From positions 16,198,671 through 16,262,670 of the forward strand of contig OX243822.1 in the NCBI GenBank assembly GCA_945859605.1: a stretch of 64,000 bases of DNA, in the 5' to 3' direction. The position numbers and the translations under genes are program-made. The DNA comes from Lumbricus rubellus (Eukaryota; Annelida; Clitellata; Crassiclitellata; Lumbricidae). How positions within the stretch are numbered: position 1 is the first letter of the stretch; each line of letters starts with the position of its first letter. Of this stretch, positions 1-11,812 are shown piece after piece. The notes under the pieces were generated by a model. The model saw only the letters and a list, made by a program, of their open reading frames with translations. It searched no databases and was not told the origin of the DNA.

Positions 1-119
1 CAATAGTTCCTAATGACCTAATCTGATAATGGCATAATTTTTTTAAACTAGCGCATTGTATATAATACTAGCTGAATTACCCGGCGTTGCTCGGGAAATT
101 TAGGTTTTTCGTCCCCACG

Positions 120-390
120 CCTGAGAGCAAGGGCGGATACAGAAACTTTGGACGGGGGGGGGGGCCAAAAAATTCTTGAGACCTTGGGTCTGGGACAAAA
201 AAATTCGCATCCACCAAAAAAGTTGGTGACCTATTTTTTTTTTTTTTAGTCATCCGGCCAAAATTTTCGGAAAATCATACCATTTCAGCAGCCGCTGAAA
301 CCAAATGGGGGGGGGGCCACGATACATGGCATTTCTAAATGGGGGGGCATGGCCGAATTGGCCCCCCCTGGATCCGCCCCTGCCTGAGAG
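120..390. mobile_element. hAT-like MITE with 8-bp target duplication
   Basis: The element spans 128-382 and is flanked by the direct repeat CCTGAGAG (120-127 and 383-390). Its ends are imperfect inverted repeats: the right end read inward is CAGGGGCGGATCCAG and the left end is CAAGGGCGGATACAG. An 8-bp duplication and CAGGG-type termini fit the hAT superfamily. The 255-bp interior has no ORF and holds runs of G and T. Related copies lie at 28,361-28,603 and 32,434-32,822. Confidence 0.75.
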
Positions 391-1070
391 AAAGATAGTT
401 ACATAAAATCATACGTTTCTATTTTATAGGTTTAGATAGGCCTATACAATAAGAAATTCTTATATATACACGTAGAGTCGTTGACCTATGGTTGCAAGGC
501 TGTGTTTCGAGGCGAGAACTTTCCATACTTTATTTATTTCCACTTGCTATTCCATACGCTGATCCGTGGTCCGTGTTTGTCCGTGTGAGGAGTGGCGGAG
601 ATGGTGTGCGGACAGAAAGGGAGAGAGAAGGAGAAGGACCTATATACAGGGTCGACGTGCGCAATATTTCAACGGGTGTCTCCCTTCTCAGCTTCCCGCT
701 CCTACCGCCGACCGTCTTGGCGGCGGCGGCGAGGAGGCTTAGCCCCCGGGCCACCGTCGACGGCGGGCGGGCCGACGGGCGGGCAGGGCTCACGTGTTGC
801 GATGGCGGTAGAGAGATGATCTACCGTTGGGACGCCGTTAAGACGACACGAACAGCGGAAGGCAGTCCGACCCCACCGATGCCCAACACCCATCGATTGG
901 TCACTGTTGGGGAGGGTAGGGTAGAGGGTAGGGTGGGAGTGGGGTGGAGGGAAGGGCGCAGTATTGGACGATTTGTGGGCCATCCGCAAAGAGGAAACAA
1001 TCGCATTCCGTTCTTTCAAAGACGGTGTGGCGTTGGAGACGGTCGCGAGGATGGCATTAGTGAGAGGGGA
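391..1070. other. unique sequence, no supported gene
   Basis: Mostly single-copy sequence with a GC-rich stretch near 700-790. Open frames occur on both strands but they overlap each other and show no recognisable domain or splice structure. I see no gene here. Confidence 0.4.
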
Positions 1071-1079
1071 AAGGGCGGG

Positions 1080-1436
1080 AGATGGAGGGAGAGAGTGAGG
1101 AACAGAGACGGAAACAGACAGAGACACAGACAGAGAGAGACAGACAGACGCATAGTCGGACAGAGATAGAGAGACAGAGTGACAGAGACAGAGACAGGCA
1201 GAGAGAGACAGACAGGGACAAAGAGACAGATAGAGACAAAGACAAGCAGAGAGACAGACAGATACAGACAGACAGACTGAGACAGACATAGACACAGACA
1301 CAGACAGACAGAATTAAGATAGAGAGACAGGAAGACAGACACAGACACAAACACAGAGACAAAGACACACAGACACAGACAGAGACGCAGACACAGACAG
1401 ACAGAAAGATAGAGAGACAGACAATCTGAGGCAGAG
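1080..1436. repeat. GACA/GAGACAGA microsatellite
   Basis: A degenerate purine-rich tract of GACA, GAGA and CACAGA units. Long apparent ORFs on both strands come only from the absence of stop codons in this composition. Confidence 0.9.
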
Positions 1437-1621
1437 CGACAACAGCAAGAACATAAACAGAGAGACTGTTTCAATGGAAAAAGCCGCAAGAACGGTTCTA
1501 CTATAAGACAGTCATTAGGAAGAGAGCGAAGCGAGTCTCAATAAAGCACGAAAGTATTATTGCAAGGGAGACAAGCCGAAATAGCAGACAACAGGACGCT
1601 CTGTGCATGTAAGCTGGAAAT

Positions 1622-2846
1622 GCATTATACAAAGCAAAGAACGCATGACAAAAGCAAGGAACGCACGACTAAAAGCAAGAAACGCATGACTAAAAGCAAG
1701 GAACGCATGTCTAAAAGCAGGAAACGCATGATTAAAAGCAAAGAACGCATGATTAAAAGCAAAGAACGCATAATTAAAAGCAAAGAACGCATGACTAAAA
1801 GCAAAGAACGCAAAGTTAAAAGCAAAGAACGCGTGACTAGAAGCAAGGAACGCATGACTAAAAGCAAGAAACGCATGACTAAAAGAAAGGAACGCATGAT
1901 TAAAAGCAAGGAACGCATGACTAAAAGCAAGAAATGCATGACTAAAAGCAAGGAACGCATGATTAAAAGCAAAAAATGCATGACTAAAAGCAAGGAACGC
2001 GTGTCTAAAAGCAAGAAACGCATAGTTAAAAGCAAAGAACGCGTGACTAAAAGCAAGGAACGCATGACTAAAAGCAAGAAACGCATGACTAAAAGAAAGG
2101 AACGCATGATTAAAAGCAAGGAACGCATGACTAAAAGCAAGAAACGCATGACTAAAAGCAAGGAACGCATGACTAAAAGCAAGAAACGCATGACTAAAAG
2201 AAAGGAACGCATGATTAAAAGCAAGGAACGCATGACTAAAAGCAAGAAACGCATGACTAAAAGCAAGGAACGCATGATTAAAAGCAAAGAATGCATGACT
2301 AAAGGCAAGGAACGCATGTCTAAAAGCAAGAAACGCATGACTAAAAGCAAAGAACGCATGATTAAAAGCAAAGAACGCATGATTAAAAGCAAAGAACGCA
2401 TGATTAAAAGCAAAGAACGCATGACTAAAAGCAAAGAACGCATAGTTAAAAGCAAGGAACGCATGACTAAAAGCAAAGAACGCGTGACTAAAAAGCAACG
2501 AACGCATGATTAAAAGCAAAGAACGCATGACTAAAAACAAAGAACGCATAACGCATAATTAAAAGCAAAGAACGCATGACTAAAAGCAAAGAACGCATAA
2601 TTAAAAGCAAGAAATGCATGACTAAAAGCAAAGAACGCAGGACTAATATCAAGAAGCGCATAATTAAAAGCAAGGGACGTATGACTAAAATTTAAAAACA
2701 AGGAACGCATAATTAAATGCAAAGAACGCATAATTAAAAGCAAGGAACGCATGACTAAAAGCAAAGAATGCATAATTAAAAGCAAAGAACGCATAATTAA
2801 AAGCAAAGAACGCATGGCTAAAAAGCAAGGAGTGCAGCAGAGCAAG
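1622..2846. repeat. 21-bp minisatellite, about 58 units
   Basis: The unit is close to AAAAGCAAGGAACGCATGACT. Because 21 is divisible by three, frames stay open: plus strand encodes heptads like KSKERMT for over 300 codons, the minus strand HAFLAFS or MRSLLLV heptads. A marked variant (AAAAGAAAGG) starts at 1881, 2091 and 2196, i.e. 210 and 105 bp apart, showing higher-order blocks of 10 and 5 units. Units become degenerate and lose register after about 2500. No promoter or flanking coding sequence supports a protein. Confidence 0.93.
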
Positions 2847-3173
2847 CACGGATTCTGATGGGGAAAAGCACACGATCAATTATCAAAGACAAGGAGTGCA
2901 TTAACTTGAAAGTGATAATTATATCAATTAATTATTAGTGTTAATCCATTAAAAACGTTGTTTACAAGTAGATAATTGGAATGCAAATGCATTGAGTCCA
3001 TAAATTCGCGTGTATAAGCTCTTACATTGTGTGTGCATAATGCATTAATACAAGCGATAAATGACTCAGCAATAAAAGCCTATAAAGGATATAAAACGGC
3101 GTTATTATGCAATGAACGTAAACACACAGCGAGACCATTTGCAGCTGTTCAGAAGGTGCTGTAATTCATTAAT
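2847..3173. other. AT-rich flank of the minisatellite
   Basis: AT-rich sequence with scattered degenerate remains of the 21-bp unit (AGCAAG, AAGGAGTGC). No ORF or RNA gene is visible. Confidence 0.5.
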
Positions 3174-3350
3174 TAATTTATTCATTCATTCATTCATTCA
3201 TTCATTCAAGTATTTATATAGCGCCTCTTCAAGGAAACTACTCAGAGGCGCTCCCGACTCCAGCACGGCCAAACAGAACAGTTTTTAAGCGCTTATAGAA
3301 TATGTCAGAGAGTGATCTAGGGAACAGGCGCAGCTCAAGTGGGAGGGCAT
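3174..3350 (-). mobile_element. LINE 3' end with (ATTC)n tail
   Basis: An ATTC array (3179-3208) abuts the motif TATATAGCGCCTCTTCAAGG and ACTCAGAGGCGCTCCC, which is the 3' terminal motif of the CR1/L2-like LINE whose coding end is preserved at 58,093-58,851. Orientation is minus, so the microsatellite is the tail. The copy is 5'-truncated; only non-coding 3' sequence is clear. Confidence 0.75.
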
Positions 3351-4321
3351 AATAGAAGCATGGAATGCAGCATGGAAAACATGGTACACGTATTGATAGA
3401 AGCAATCACTGCATAGGACCACAGCAAAGTAAGCAATGTGCTAATAAAAGAGAGACATGCAAAGTCTTGCATGCGTAGGTAAAGTTTTATAAAAGCAAAA
3501 AGAGCAGTCGTAAAAGCAAGAAATACACTACAGAAAGCAAAGCATGCCGTCATAGCAAAGGACAGGACCACGGCGTTGAATAAAAAGAGAGGCAAGTAAC
3601 AGATTACAATGCATTATTAAAGTCAGTGTAGCCTATATATTGCTCAAATTATAATAGATATTCAGAATCTATAAAACGTCAAGACCGACGAGCAGTTTAT
3701 TTTATGAAATAATATAATTATATCTTCTGGATTTTGAGCAATATGACCACCACGCTTGTTAAAAAAGGTAGGCGAAAAAAACAAGGACAGCCTATCCTTC
3801 GAATGACCTTGAACCATTTCCAGGATGTTGCAGGGACGATGGTGGAGACATGGATGGAGGTAGAGGTCGTGGCAATGACCTTTACCGACCTCAAAACTGT
3901 CCGCGGAGAGGAGACTCCATTAGCGGTAACAGGTCGAATGAAATACTGTGTACAAGCATAGAAAGAAAGATGGTCGATAATAATTATTATTAATGACAGG
4001 AGTGCTTAAATATGCATGTATGCTGTGATGCTTATGATGTCCTCTGGTTGTATATGAATTGCCTTCGGTATCTATGGGATATGGCAATGGCCGGGTGCTG
4101 TATGCGTTGAGGGAACTTGCGGGGTAGGAGGAGGACGAGGAGGAAGAGGAGGTGTGGAATAGGGTGATACGTATTTGGACAACCGGTTACATCACATGTA
4201 TGTATGCAGTTATGAATTTGTCTTAATTAATATCAACCTTAACTACTAACAGACTAGACAGCCTGCAATACAACGGCGCTAATAGCAGCCTATATACAAA
4301 GCACATGCATCTCTATATCCT
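3351..4321. other. no supported gene; decayed minisatellite remnants
   Basis: From about 3480 to 3570 AAAGCAA-type units resemble decayed copies of the 21-bp minisatellite on the other side of the LINE tail. The rest, including a 75-codon frame at 3734-3961 and a GAG-rich patch near 4130, shows no recognisable domain. Confidence 0.4.
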
Positions 4322-4397
4322 ACGGGGGCTTCGGGAATTGAACCCAGCCCCGCTGATCGCGATGCCAGTGTATTATCCAATGCGCCACTGTCCCCCC
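4322..4397 (-). tRNA. tRNA-like sequence (pseudo-tRNA or SINE head)
   Basis: On the minus strand a Pol III A box (TGGCGCATTGG, 4377-4387) and a perfect B box (GGTTCAATTCC, 4334-4344) are spaced as in a tRNA, and G and C runs at the ends could pair as an acceptor stem. The anticodon stem does not fold well (loop ATCGCGA would give CGC). I therefore favour a tRNA pseudogene or the head of a SINE over a working tRNA. Confidence 0.45.
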
Positions 4398-4925
4398 TCA
4401 TTACAAGGTGAGTTCTCAAACCACTCAACTAATTCTAGTCGCAATGTGATGTAGAATGCGACTCTAGAATTTCTAGAATTTTTACCATCGTACACAAGCA
4501 GCGTCTGGCAGGGCAGACCATAACAGCGCCCAATCACATAAAACGCCAATACCAGGTTATTGAGTCAATTTCAGTGCCAGACCAGTGCCTGCGTGATGGC
4601 GGGGGAGGGTAATAAAGGCTGGGGGAGACAGAGCATAGTGATGTCAACAGTGGTATTTGAATGGTTGATGACCGCGTGTTGGATGGAGAACCGCAGTCCA
4701 ATGCATCGTATCTCCATTAAAACAGCCAACAATAACAGGGACAGATTTTATGCTCCTATATCGGCGGAATGCGGATGGAGATGAAGGGTAAGGAGGCTGG
4801 ATGGATGGAAGACATCCATTTTGGTCGGACGTCCTTCTGGAAGAGTCCCTCGGAGAGTTCTTTCAAGTCCAAACGACATCATGTAGCCTACGTGGAAACT
4901 CGGCAGATAGTTGTGGCTGTATACA
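4398..4925. other. unique sequence, no supported gene
   Basis: No conserved domain, splice-flanked exon or repeat that I can name. Further 3' exons of the minus-strand CUB gene were looked for here without a convincing candidate. Confidence 0.35.
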
Positions 4926-5085
4926 ACAGGGCTTTTAAAAAGGAATTTTTGGAACTGCACATTGCACAACCCCCATTCCATTAATTATCCATGTGAAATT
5001 ACTGCGATTTGGAGAACAATTACCTTTTTAGAACTATTTTTTATCTGTACATAAGTGATTCTATAATTGCGCAGATCCATGATGA
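4926..5085. mobile_element. degenerate MITE copy
   Basis: The left end (CAGGGCTTTTAAAAAGG, then GGAACTGCACATTGCACA) and the right end (CTGTACATAAGTGATTCTA) resemble the terminal arms of the 399-bp inverted-repeat element at 11,074-11,472. The interior is short and divergent. Confidence 0.45.
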
Positions 5086-5418
5086 ATGAACGGATGAATG
5101 GATGAATGAATGAATGGAAAAATGAACGAATGAATGGATGAATGGATGAATGGATGAATGAATGAATGAATGGTCGGATCAATGGATAAATGGATGAACG
5201 AATGAACGGATCAATGGATAAATGGATGAATTAATTAAATAAATGAACGGGAAAATGGATAAATGAATGAATGAATGAATGAACGAATAAATGAATGAAT
5301 GGATAAATGAACAAATGAATAGATGAATAGATGAATGAGTGCATGTATACGTCGTCATCGTCATCGTCATCATTATTGTCATCGTCATAGTCATCGTCAT
5401 CGTCGTCGTCGTCATGGT
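5081..5418. repeat. GAAT/GGAT array and CATCGT array
   Basis: Tetranucleotide GAAT/GGAT repeats to about 5340 followed by a CATCGT/CATCAT trinucleotide-type array (about 5352-5415). These lie just downstream (minus sense) of the CUB exon and would be intronic. Confidence 0.9.
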
Positions 5419-5455
5419 AATTAATTAATTAATCATAATATTATAAAGTGATCAC

Positions 5456-5639
5456 CTGTTCGTGATTGGCACCTGCATATCGAACTCGATGAAAGTGATC
5501 TCAACGATTTCACCTGGATGACCGATGAACGTGTAAAGGATGCAGTTGATTCCAGATCCGTAGATCTTCGGATAGTTGGGAGATGTAAACGTCCCGTAGT
5601 TGCGACCAGGACCTCGCTTCAAAACGACGCACTCGCAGG
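5456..5639 (-). CDS. CUB-domain exon of a secreted or membrane protein
   Basis: Read on the minus strand, this 184-nt segment is bounded by an acceptor (ATATACACAG) and a donor (AACAG|GTGATC). It translates without stops into a CUB-domain N-terminal half: a starting C-E-C, then GTFTSPNYPKIY, an internal cysteine 12 residues later (GINCILYTF) and the strand EIVEITFIEFDMQV. The SPNYP motif, the cysteine spacing and the alternating hydrophobic strands are diagnostic of CUB domains, which mediate extracellular protein-protein interaction. The exon begins in phase 1 and ends in phase 2. Its 5' partner is very probably the signal-peptide exon at 16,807-16,888, which ends in phase 1 and gives an in-frame junction. 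The second half of the CUB domain must lie in an exon further left; I could not find it. Confidence 0.82.
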
Positions 5640-5676
5640 CTGTGTATATTGAAGACAGAAAGAGTCAAATAATGAA

Positions 5677-6400
5677 TGAATGAAGGAATGAAGAATGGAA
5701 GAAAGGGGGAAATGGAGAAATGAAGAAATGGAAAAATGGAGAAATGGAGAAATGAAGAAATGGAGAAGTTAAAAAATGGAGAAATGGAGAAATGAAGAAA
5801 TGAAGAAATGGAGAAATGAAGAAATGGAGAAATGAAGAAACAAAGAAATGAATAAATGGACAGATGGAGAAATGAAGATATGGACAAATGGAGAAATGAA
5901 GAAATGGAGAAATGGAAAAATGGAGAAATGGAGAAATGAAGAAATGGAGAAATGGAGAAATGAAGAAATGATGACATGAAAAAAATGCATGAGTGAAGGC
6001 TGTGTATATTAAAGACAGAAAGAGTAAAATAATAATTAGACGAATGAAGGAATGAAGGATGGAAGAAAGGAAAAAGGAAACGGTGGACGGATAGGTGGAT
6101 GGAAGGAAGGAACGTGTTCAGGAATGTATACATGAATGTAGGAAGGAAGGAAGGAAGGAAGGAGTGGGGTAACAGTGGATGGGAAGAAAGGAAGGAAGGA
6201 AGGAAGGAAGGAAGGAAGAAAGGAATGAAGGAAGGAAGGAAGGAAGGAAGGAAGGAAGAAAAGAAAGAAGAAACGAACGAATGAACGAAGACAGGAAAGA
6301 AGAAAGGAAGGATGGAATGATTTAAGAAGGAAGGAAGGAATGATGGAGGGAAGGAAGAAAGGAAGGAAGGATTTGAATGAATGAATGAATGAAGGAGGGA
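5677..6400. repeat. GAAATGGA and GGAA arrays
   Basis: Degenerate GAAATGGA/GAAATGAA units (about 5690-5990) and GGAA units (about 6050-6400). A short single-copy piece (GCTGTGTATATT...AAGACAGAAAGAGT) beside the CUB exon acceptor at 5640 is repeated at 6000, so the array region has undergone a local duplication of about 360 bp. Confidence 0.88.
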
Positions 6401-7264
6401 AGGACAGACGGACGGACGAAAAGAAGGAAATGAAGAAAAAGAAAATTCAGCGAAGCTACAAACAAACAGGCAAGCTCAGGAAGCAAAAGCGAGCAAACCA
6501 ACTGTGGCCAAGAAGCAAACCAATCAAACAAACCAATCAAACAGACCGTCAAGCAATCAAACAAAGAAACCTCCCGACCAACCTTCCAGCTCTCCCATCG
6601 ATCAATCCACCATCAGCTTTTATGACCAAAATTAATCATACAATATTCCATACAAAATTAAAAAAAACATTCTTTCCTTTTATCGCTTACGCCGCTCTTA
6701 CGTGTCTAAGTTCATTTTTCTTCAGCATTACAACAGCATTATTATACACCGTGGTTAAAAAACTAAGCCAAATTGTTTTGCATATGTCTCTAATAACTGA
6801 TGACATATCAAGCTAATATATTCCAAATATTTAGGGAAGTGGACCAAGAATATGATTCCAAAATTTCATGAGACAAAGTTGAACGACAAAAGATATGAAT
6901 CTTTCAACTTCATATGCCGAAATTGCAGTTATCAGGCATTAGAGATATATGAAAAACAATTTGGCTTAGTTTTTTTAACCACGGTGTATATCGTTTCCAC
7001 TTTTCTCAATTTGTTTTCGGTTTCTAAATCAACATCTTAATGACATTATCAGATGAACATGATGCCTTCCTCCGCATCTCCATCCCACTGACAATGTTTG
7101 GCAGCTGCTGCTGAAGCTGATCCATCGGGTAGCAACGTAAACACAACAGATAAGACGGAGGAGAAATGTGGACAGTAATTGAACTCTTGTGACCGATGAC
7201 GATGACAATGACAATCGCGATTGTCTTTGTCCATGCAGGACGTCCCCTTATCTTCATCTGTCCA
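6401..7264. other. intronic/unique sequence, no supported gene
   Basis: AT-rich single-copy sequence. The phrase CCAAATTGTTTTGCATAT at 6768 and its inverted partner near 6956 (AACAATTTGGCTTAGTTTTTTTAACC) flank about 200 bp, so 6745-6985 is an inverted-repeat structure, possibly a MITE. No coding exon could be supported. Confidence 0.4.
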
Positions 7265-7790
7265 CCCCAATAGATCCGTCAATCCATCTATACTCATCTG
7301 TCAATTCAGTCATCCGGTTCCCCCTTCAAATGTCAATCCAACCGTCAATCCACCCGTCCATTGATTTCCATCCATCCATTCGTCCGTCCGTCCTCCGTCC
7401 GTCCGTCCGTCATCCGTTCGTCCGTCCGTCCTCCGTCAGTCCATCCATTCATTCATTCATTCATTCATCCATTCACCCATCCATTCGTTCATTCATTCAT
7501 TCATTCATTCTTTCTTTCTTTCAATCTTTCAAACATTCATTCATTCACTCATTCACTCACTAACTCATTCAATCACTCATTCATTCATTCATTCATTCAT
7601 TCATTCATTCATTCACTCATTCATTCATTCATTCATTCGTCAGTACGTCCATCCATCCATCCATCCATTCATTCATTCATTCATTCATTCATTCATTCAT
7701 TCATTCATTCATTCATTCATCCATTCATTCATTCATTCGTTAATTAATTCATCCACCCTTCCATCCATCCATTGAACATTCATCGATCGC
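7265..7790. repeat. ATCC/ATTC tetranucleotide array
   Basis: Composite array of CATC, CGTC and CATT units; the 124- and 128-codon frames across it are compositional. Confidence 0.92.
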
Positions 7791-8785
7791 CGATCAATAT
7801 ACACATACATGTACATTGTACAGTTGTACATTGATCGACGAAAATCCTTCCGATCCATCAATCCGCACATCATTCATGCCACTCATCGGTTGAAGGGACG
7901 GATGAATCTATCGTCTGTCCGTCCATCCTTCCGATAATCTCACCATACATACATCCTTGCATACATCCACTCCATATATACGCAGGCATATCCATTATCC
8001 ACTCCATACACAGGTATATTATACGACCATAACGCAAAGAAAGGCTTCAGACAGAATGATGGCCTCGCTAAACAGCATAGAAAAGCAGATGTTAAGTACC
8101 TTATATTAAACAGCGTGGTTGGGTAAGTTGTCTCTATCAGTTCTAAGCGATGTCTCTATCTCCCTCTCTCCCTGTATCTTTCTGTTTGGTTCCGTCTTTC
8201 AAACTTAATCGTTTCCCACTAACAATTTCTATCTTTCAAAACACTTATTCACAACAATAACACGTAGAGCGTGGTTGTGTAAAATAAATCAATATAAATA
8301 CGTATACATTACAATGCATTACATTCATGCATACATGAATACATGCATACAATCATTCGTGCATAAATGCATACGTGCAGACGTACATATGTACATACGT
8401 ACATAGTTAAACATTGCATACGTACATACATGCATACATGTACATACAGTACAGTACATACACACAGACATAAGTTGTATCCAGGTCACAGCAGAACGCA
8501 ACCTTTGCAACCGCAACCCACCACCACCTCCTCCAATATTCAATCGTAAAATTTTACCATATTATCTTCTACAACAACTTCCTATCTTTATCGATGATAT
8601 TTCAACTTTCCAGTGAGAATTCTATCGTCAGAGTCGTCTGAATCAGATGTCTTCCAACGCTGGACTTCAATCTGAATTGATCGCCTTTCGTGGTCCAGTC
8701 AGAGACCAATACATTTCAGTCTGGACATGGCCGTCAAAATGCCAAGACCCACGGTGACCAGAAGTTGACTCTTTGTCCCAATGGA
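7791..8785. other. low-complexity and unique intronic sequence
   Basis: CATACATG-rich tract (about 7940-8465) with single-copy sequence on either side. No domain or tRNA-like structure seen. Confidence 0.5.
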
Positions 8786-8957
8786 CTGTCTGTCTCTGTC
8801 TCTGTGTCTGTGGCTGTGTCTGTATCTGTCTCTGTCTCTGCCTCTGTCTCTGTCTCTGTCTCTGTCTATGTCTCTATCTCTGTCTCTGTCTCTGTCTCTG
8901 TCGCTGTCTCTGTCTCTGTGTCTGTGTCTGTGTCTCTGTCTCTGTCTATGTCTGTCG
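8786..8957. repeat. TCTGTC microsatellite
   Basis: Hexanucleotide-like TCTGTC/TCTGTG array; all frames on the plus strand are open only because the unit has no stop codon. Confidence 0.92.
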
Positions 8958-9734
8958 GTCTTGATTCTGGTTGACCTCCAGGGTCCACACGGCGTTGACC
9001 GGACGCGTCATTGAACGTTTCTGTATGTATAATATTATTGTGAATGGGCACTCTGATAGTTGTCAATTGTTAGTAATAATTAAAGAAACAAAGAAACGAC
9101 ACAAAGCGTTTATGCACTTAGTCTTTTAACCACGTTGATGATGTTGTTGATAAAATAATGATGAGGATAATAATTAATACAATATTAATCTTTTCTTTAA
9201 TTGAGCGCCGACAGACGCACTGCGCCTTACAAATCAAATCAAATCAAATAATTTATTGGTCCGTTTGTAACAGCAACAAGCACACCAAGTCAGAAACAAA
9301 AATTACACAAAGCATCACAATTATCACCAAGTTGTTAGACATTTATTTAGTCAATCCAATATAAACTTAATTAGGTAACATAAATGATTCAGCCATATGG
9401 CCAAGACTGGGATAATCTTTTACATTTGCAAGTTGTGCAAATATTTTCCTCCACTCTCTCATAATGTTTGGGCGTTCGTGTTTGTCCTGCTGCTGCTTCC
9501 AGTTCTACATTGTATCTTTGATTGTCCTTTGGGCGCAATTTGTCCGTAGACAGGGCAGGAACAACAACTTCATCCCGCTGTGTCTCCGTGCCTCCGTCTG
9601 TATGTTTATCTGTCTGTCTGTGTGTCTATGTGTCTCCCTCTGTCTCTCTGTCTTTGTATATATCTTTTTTTTATCTTGAAGGCCCGTATGTCACTTGACC
9701 TGTGCGACTCTGCGTGCTGTTATAGCCAGTCATT
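8958..9734. other. unique sequence with a retroelement-like tail
   Basis: Single-copy sequence plus an AAATC pentamer run at about 9230-9250 followed by AATTTATTGGTCCG, which looks like the 3' tail of another non-LTR element (minus). A short CTGT tract lies at about 9600-9660. No gene is supported. Confidence 0.4.
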
Positions 9735-9940
9735 TCAGTCAGTCAGTCAGTCAGTCGGTCAGTCAGTCAGTCGGTCAGTCAGTCAGTCAGTCAGTCAGTC
9801 AGTCAGTCAGCCAGCCAGTCAATCAGTCAGTTAGCAAGTCAGTCAGTGACACACTGAGCAAGCTAATCAATCAGTCAGTCAGCCAGATGTCAGCCAGCCA
9901 GTCAATAAGTCAGTCAATTAGTCAAAGAGTCGTCAGCTGA
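9735..9940. repeat. CAGT tetranucleotide array
   Basis: Array of CAGT/CAGC units with interruptions growing toward the right end. Confidence 0.92.
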
Positions 9941-10089
9941 ACGATTCACTTCATTAACCAGTCAGCCAGCCAATCGATCGTGTTAGTCAGCCATCGCATT
10001 CAGTCAAACATTGCAATCCAAACGATTGCAATATTATAATAGACCGCACGTTGAATTTATACTGAGATGGCATGCTAAGATGAAATGCT

Positions 10090-10640
10090 AATATAAAGAT
10101 GATAATATCTCTATAGATGATAATATCTATACAGATGATAATATCTCTATAGATGATAATTATCTCTATAGATGATAATATCTCTACAGATGATAATATC
10201 TCTAGAGATGATAATATCTCTATAGATGATAATAATTATATCTACAGATGATAATATCTCTATAGATGATAATGTCTTCATAGACGATAATATCTTTATA
10301 GATGATAATATCTTTATAGATGATAACATCTCTGTAGATGATAATATCTCTATTATGGTAATATCTTTATAGATGATGACATCTCTATAGATGATAATAT
10401 CTCTATAGATGGTAATATCTCCATAGATGATAATATCTCCATAGATGATGTTATCTCTATAGATGATAATATCTTCATAGCGGATAACATCTCTATAGAC
10501 GATAACATCTTTATAGATGATAATATCTCTATAGATGATGATATTTCTATGATGATAATATCAATAAAGAATTGTAGATGATAATATCTTTATAGATGAT
10601 AATATCTCTAAAGATTATAATATCTCTACAGATGATAACA
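10090..10640. repeat. 18-bp minisatellite
   Basis: Unit close to GATGATAATATCTCTATA, about 30 copies with single-base variants and a few units shifted by indels. 18 is divisible by three, so short frames persist, but the consensus has no coding context. Confidence 0.92.
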
Positions 10641-11073
10641 ACACCAAAGCGCAAGAAGAAAAACGAGCGACGCTCACGAAGTCTTTCCGCGGGCGAACAG
10701 AGCCGCACCATATCTCTCTGTTTGTATATTAACACTTGGCAATATGTCATTTCATAAGGCAGTGACATTCGTTGATACCCAGTGATATCCAGTGATACCC
10801 AGCCGCACTGATCTGGCGTATAATGCCCCCTCGTTATTCATCCAAACGCGACGTGACTGGATTCGCTCGTGGCTTTGTAATATAGACAACGATATTCATT
10901 CTGAAAGGTCCACGCTAACAGTACCGCTATAGGCTTTTACGAGAGATGTGTGGAATCGGAAAAAACGTCGAACAGCGCTAAAGCATGGATTTGGTTGTGG
11001 TTCAGGTGTCATCAGAGAAGACTTTTGTTTTAGCAGGAATCTTTTCACCAAGGCCGTAGCTAAGGGGGTGTTT
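10641..11073. other. unique sequence, no supported gene
   Basis: Single-copy sequence; a 63-codon frame at 10,948-11,139 runs into the inverted-repeat element that starts at 11,074 and is not supported. Confidence 0.4.
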
Positions 11074-11472
11074 CAGGGCTTTTTTAACGTGCAGTTGTAC
11101 ACAAAATGTGCAGTTCTAAATGGATTTGTTCAGTCGTAGAAGCACTTTTGTACAGTTAAAACTAGTAAAAAGGTCATTGTCCTCCGATTGGAAGTAGGCT
11201 AATTTAGAATGGAGGTTGGGAAAGGAAAGAAGGAGTCGTGCAGTTCTAAAAATTCCGTAAAAACATGCCTGGGGTGTTTTGGGTGTTTGAATATTCCGAA
11301 ATGAAGCAATGTAACAATCAATAATGCATCTTCTTGACCTCCTTGGTTACTGACCTGGCACCGGAACGAAAAAGGCAGCTCTGGACAATGGCCTTTTTTG
11401 CTAGTTTTAACTGTACATAAGTGCTTCTACAACTGCACATTTTGTGTACAACTGCACGTTAAAAAAGCCCTG
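11074..11472. mobile_element. MITE with about 90-110 bp terminal inverted repeats
   Basis: The left arm (11,074-11,182) starts CAGGGCTTTTTTAACGTGCA and the right arm (11,383-11,472) is its near-perfect reverse complement, ending AAAAAAGCCCTG. The arms include the shared phrases TTGTACACAAAATGTGCA and TTTTAACTGTACA. The 200-bp centre has no transposase. CAGGG termini suggest hAT, but I could not find a clean 8-bp duplication. Degenerate copies lie at 4,926-5,085 and 57,838-57,935. Confidence 0.78.
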
Positions 11473-11564
11473 CTGCAAAGAGTGCAACGTGGTGGCGGAA
11501 CGGTTGCATCTTCAGGGTTCGAACCGTATACTTGACACACAGACAAACTGATAGACAACGGACA

Positions 11565-11598
11565 GAAAACAAACAGACAGACAGACAGAAAGATAGAA

Positions 11599-11629
<31 letters not shown>

Positions 11630-11812
11630 AAAACAGACAGAAAAACAGAAAGACTGACAAACAGACATACAGACAGACAGAAAAACAGAAAGACAGAAAG
11701 ACAGAAAGACAGACAGACAAAAAGACAAACAGATAGACAGACATACCGACAGACAGACAGACAAACAGACAGACAGAAAGACAGACAGACAAAAAAACCA
11801 GACAGACAAACA
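11565..11812. repeat. ACAG tetranucleotide array
   Basis: Array of ACAGACAG units; apparent 116-145 codon frames on the minus strand are compositional (CLSVCLSV). Confidence 0.92.

Noticed and set aside
1560..2549. Long ORFs (283-330 codons) on both strands as protein genes
   Set aside because: They are produced by the 21-bp minisatellite; no start context, domain or flanking coding sequence supports them.
1622..2846. CRISPR array
   Set aside because: Repeats are directly adjacent without unique spacers, and the window is eukaryotic.
3734..3961. 75-codon plus-strand ORF, or a minus-strand exon in the same interval
   Set aside because: Both strands are open, no recognisable fold, and it does not continue the CUB domain.
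4748..4984. Next CUB exon on the minus strand
   Set aside because: The translated residues lack the expected cysteine and strand pattern in a frame bounded by splice sites.
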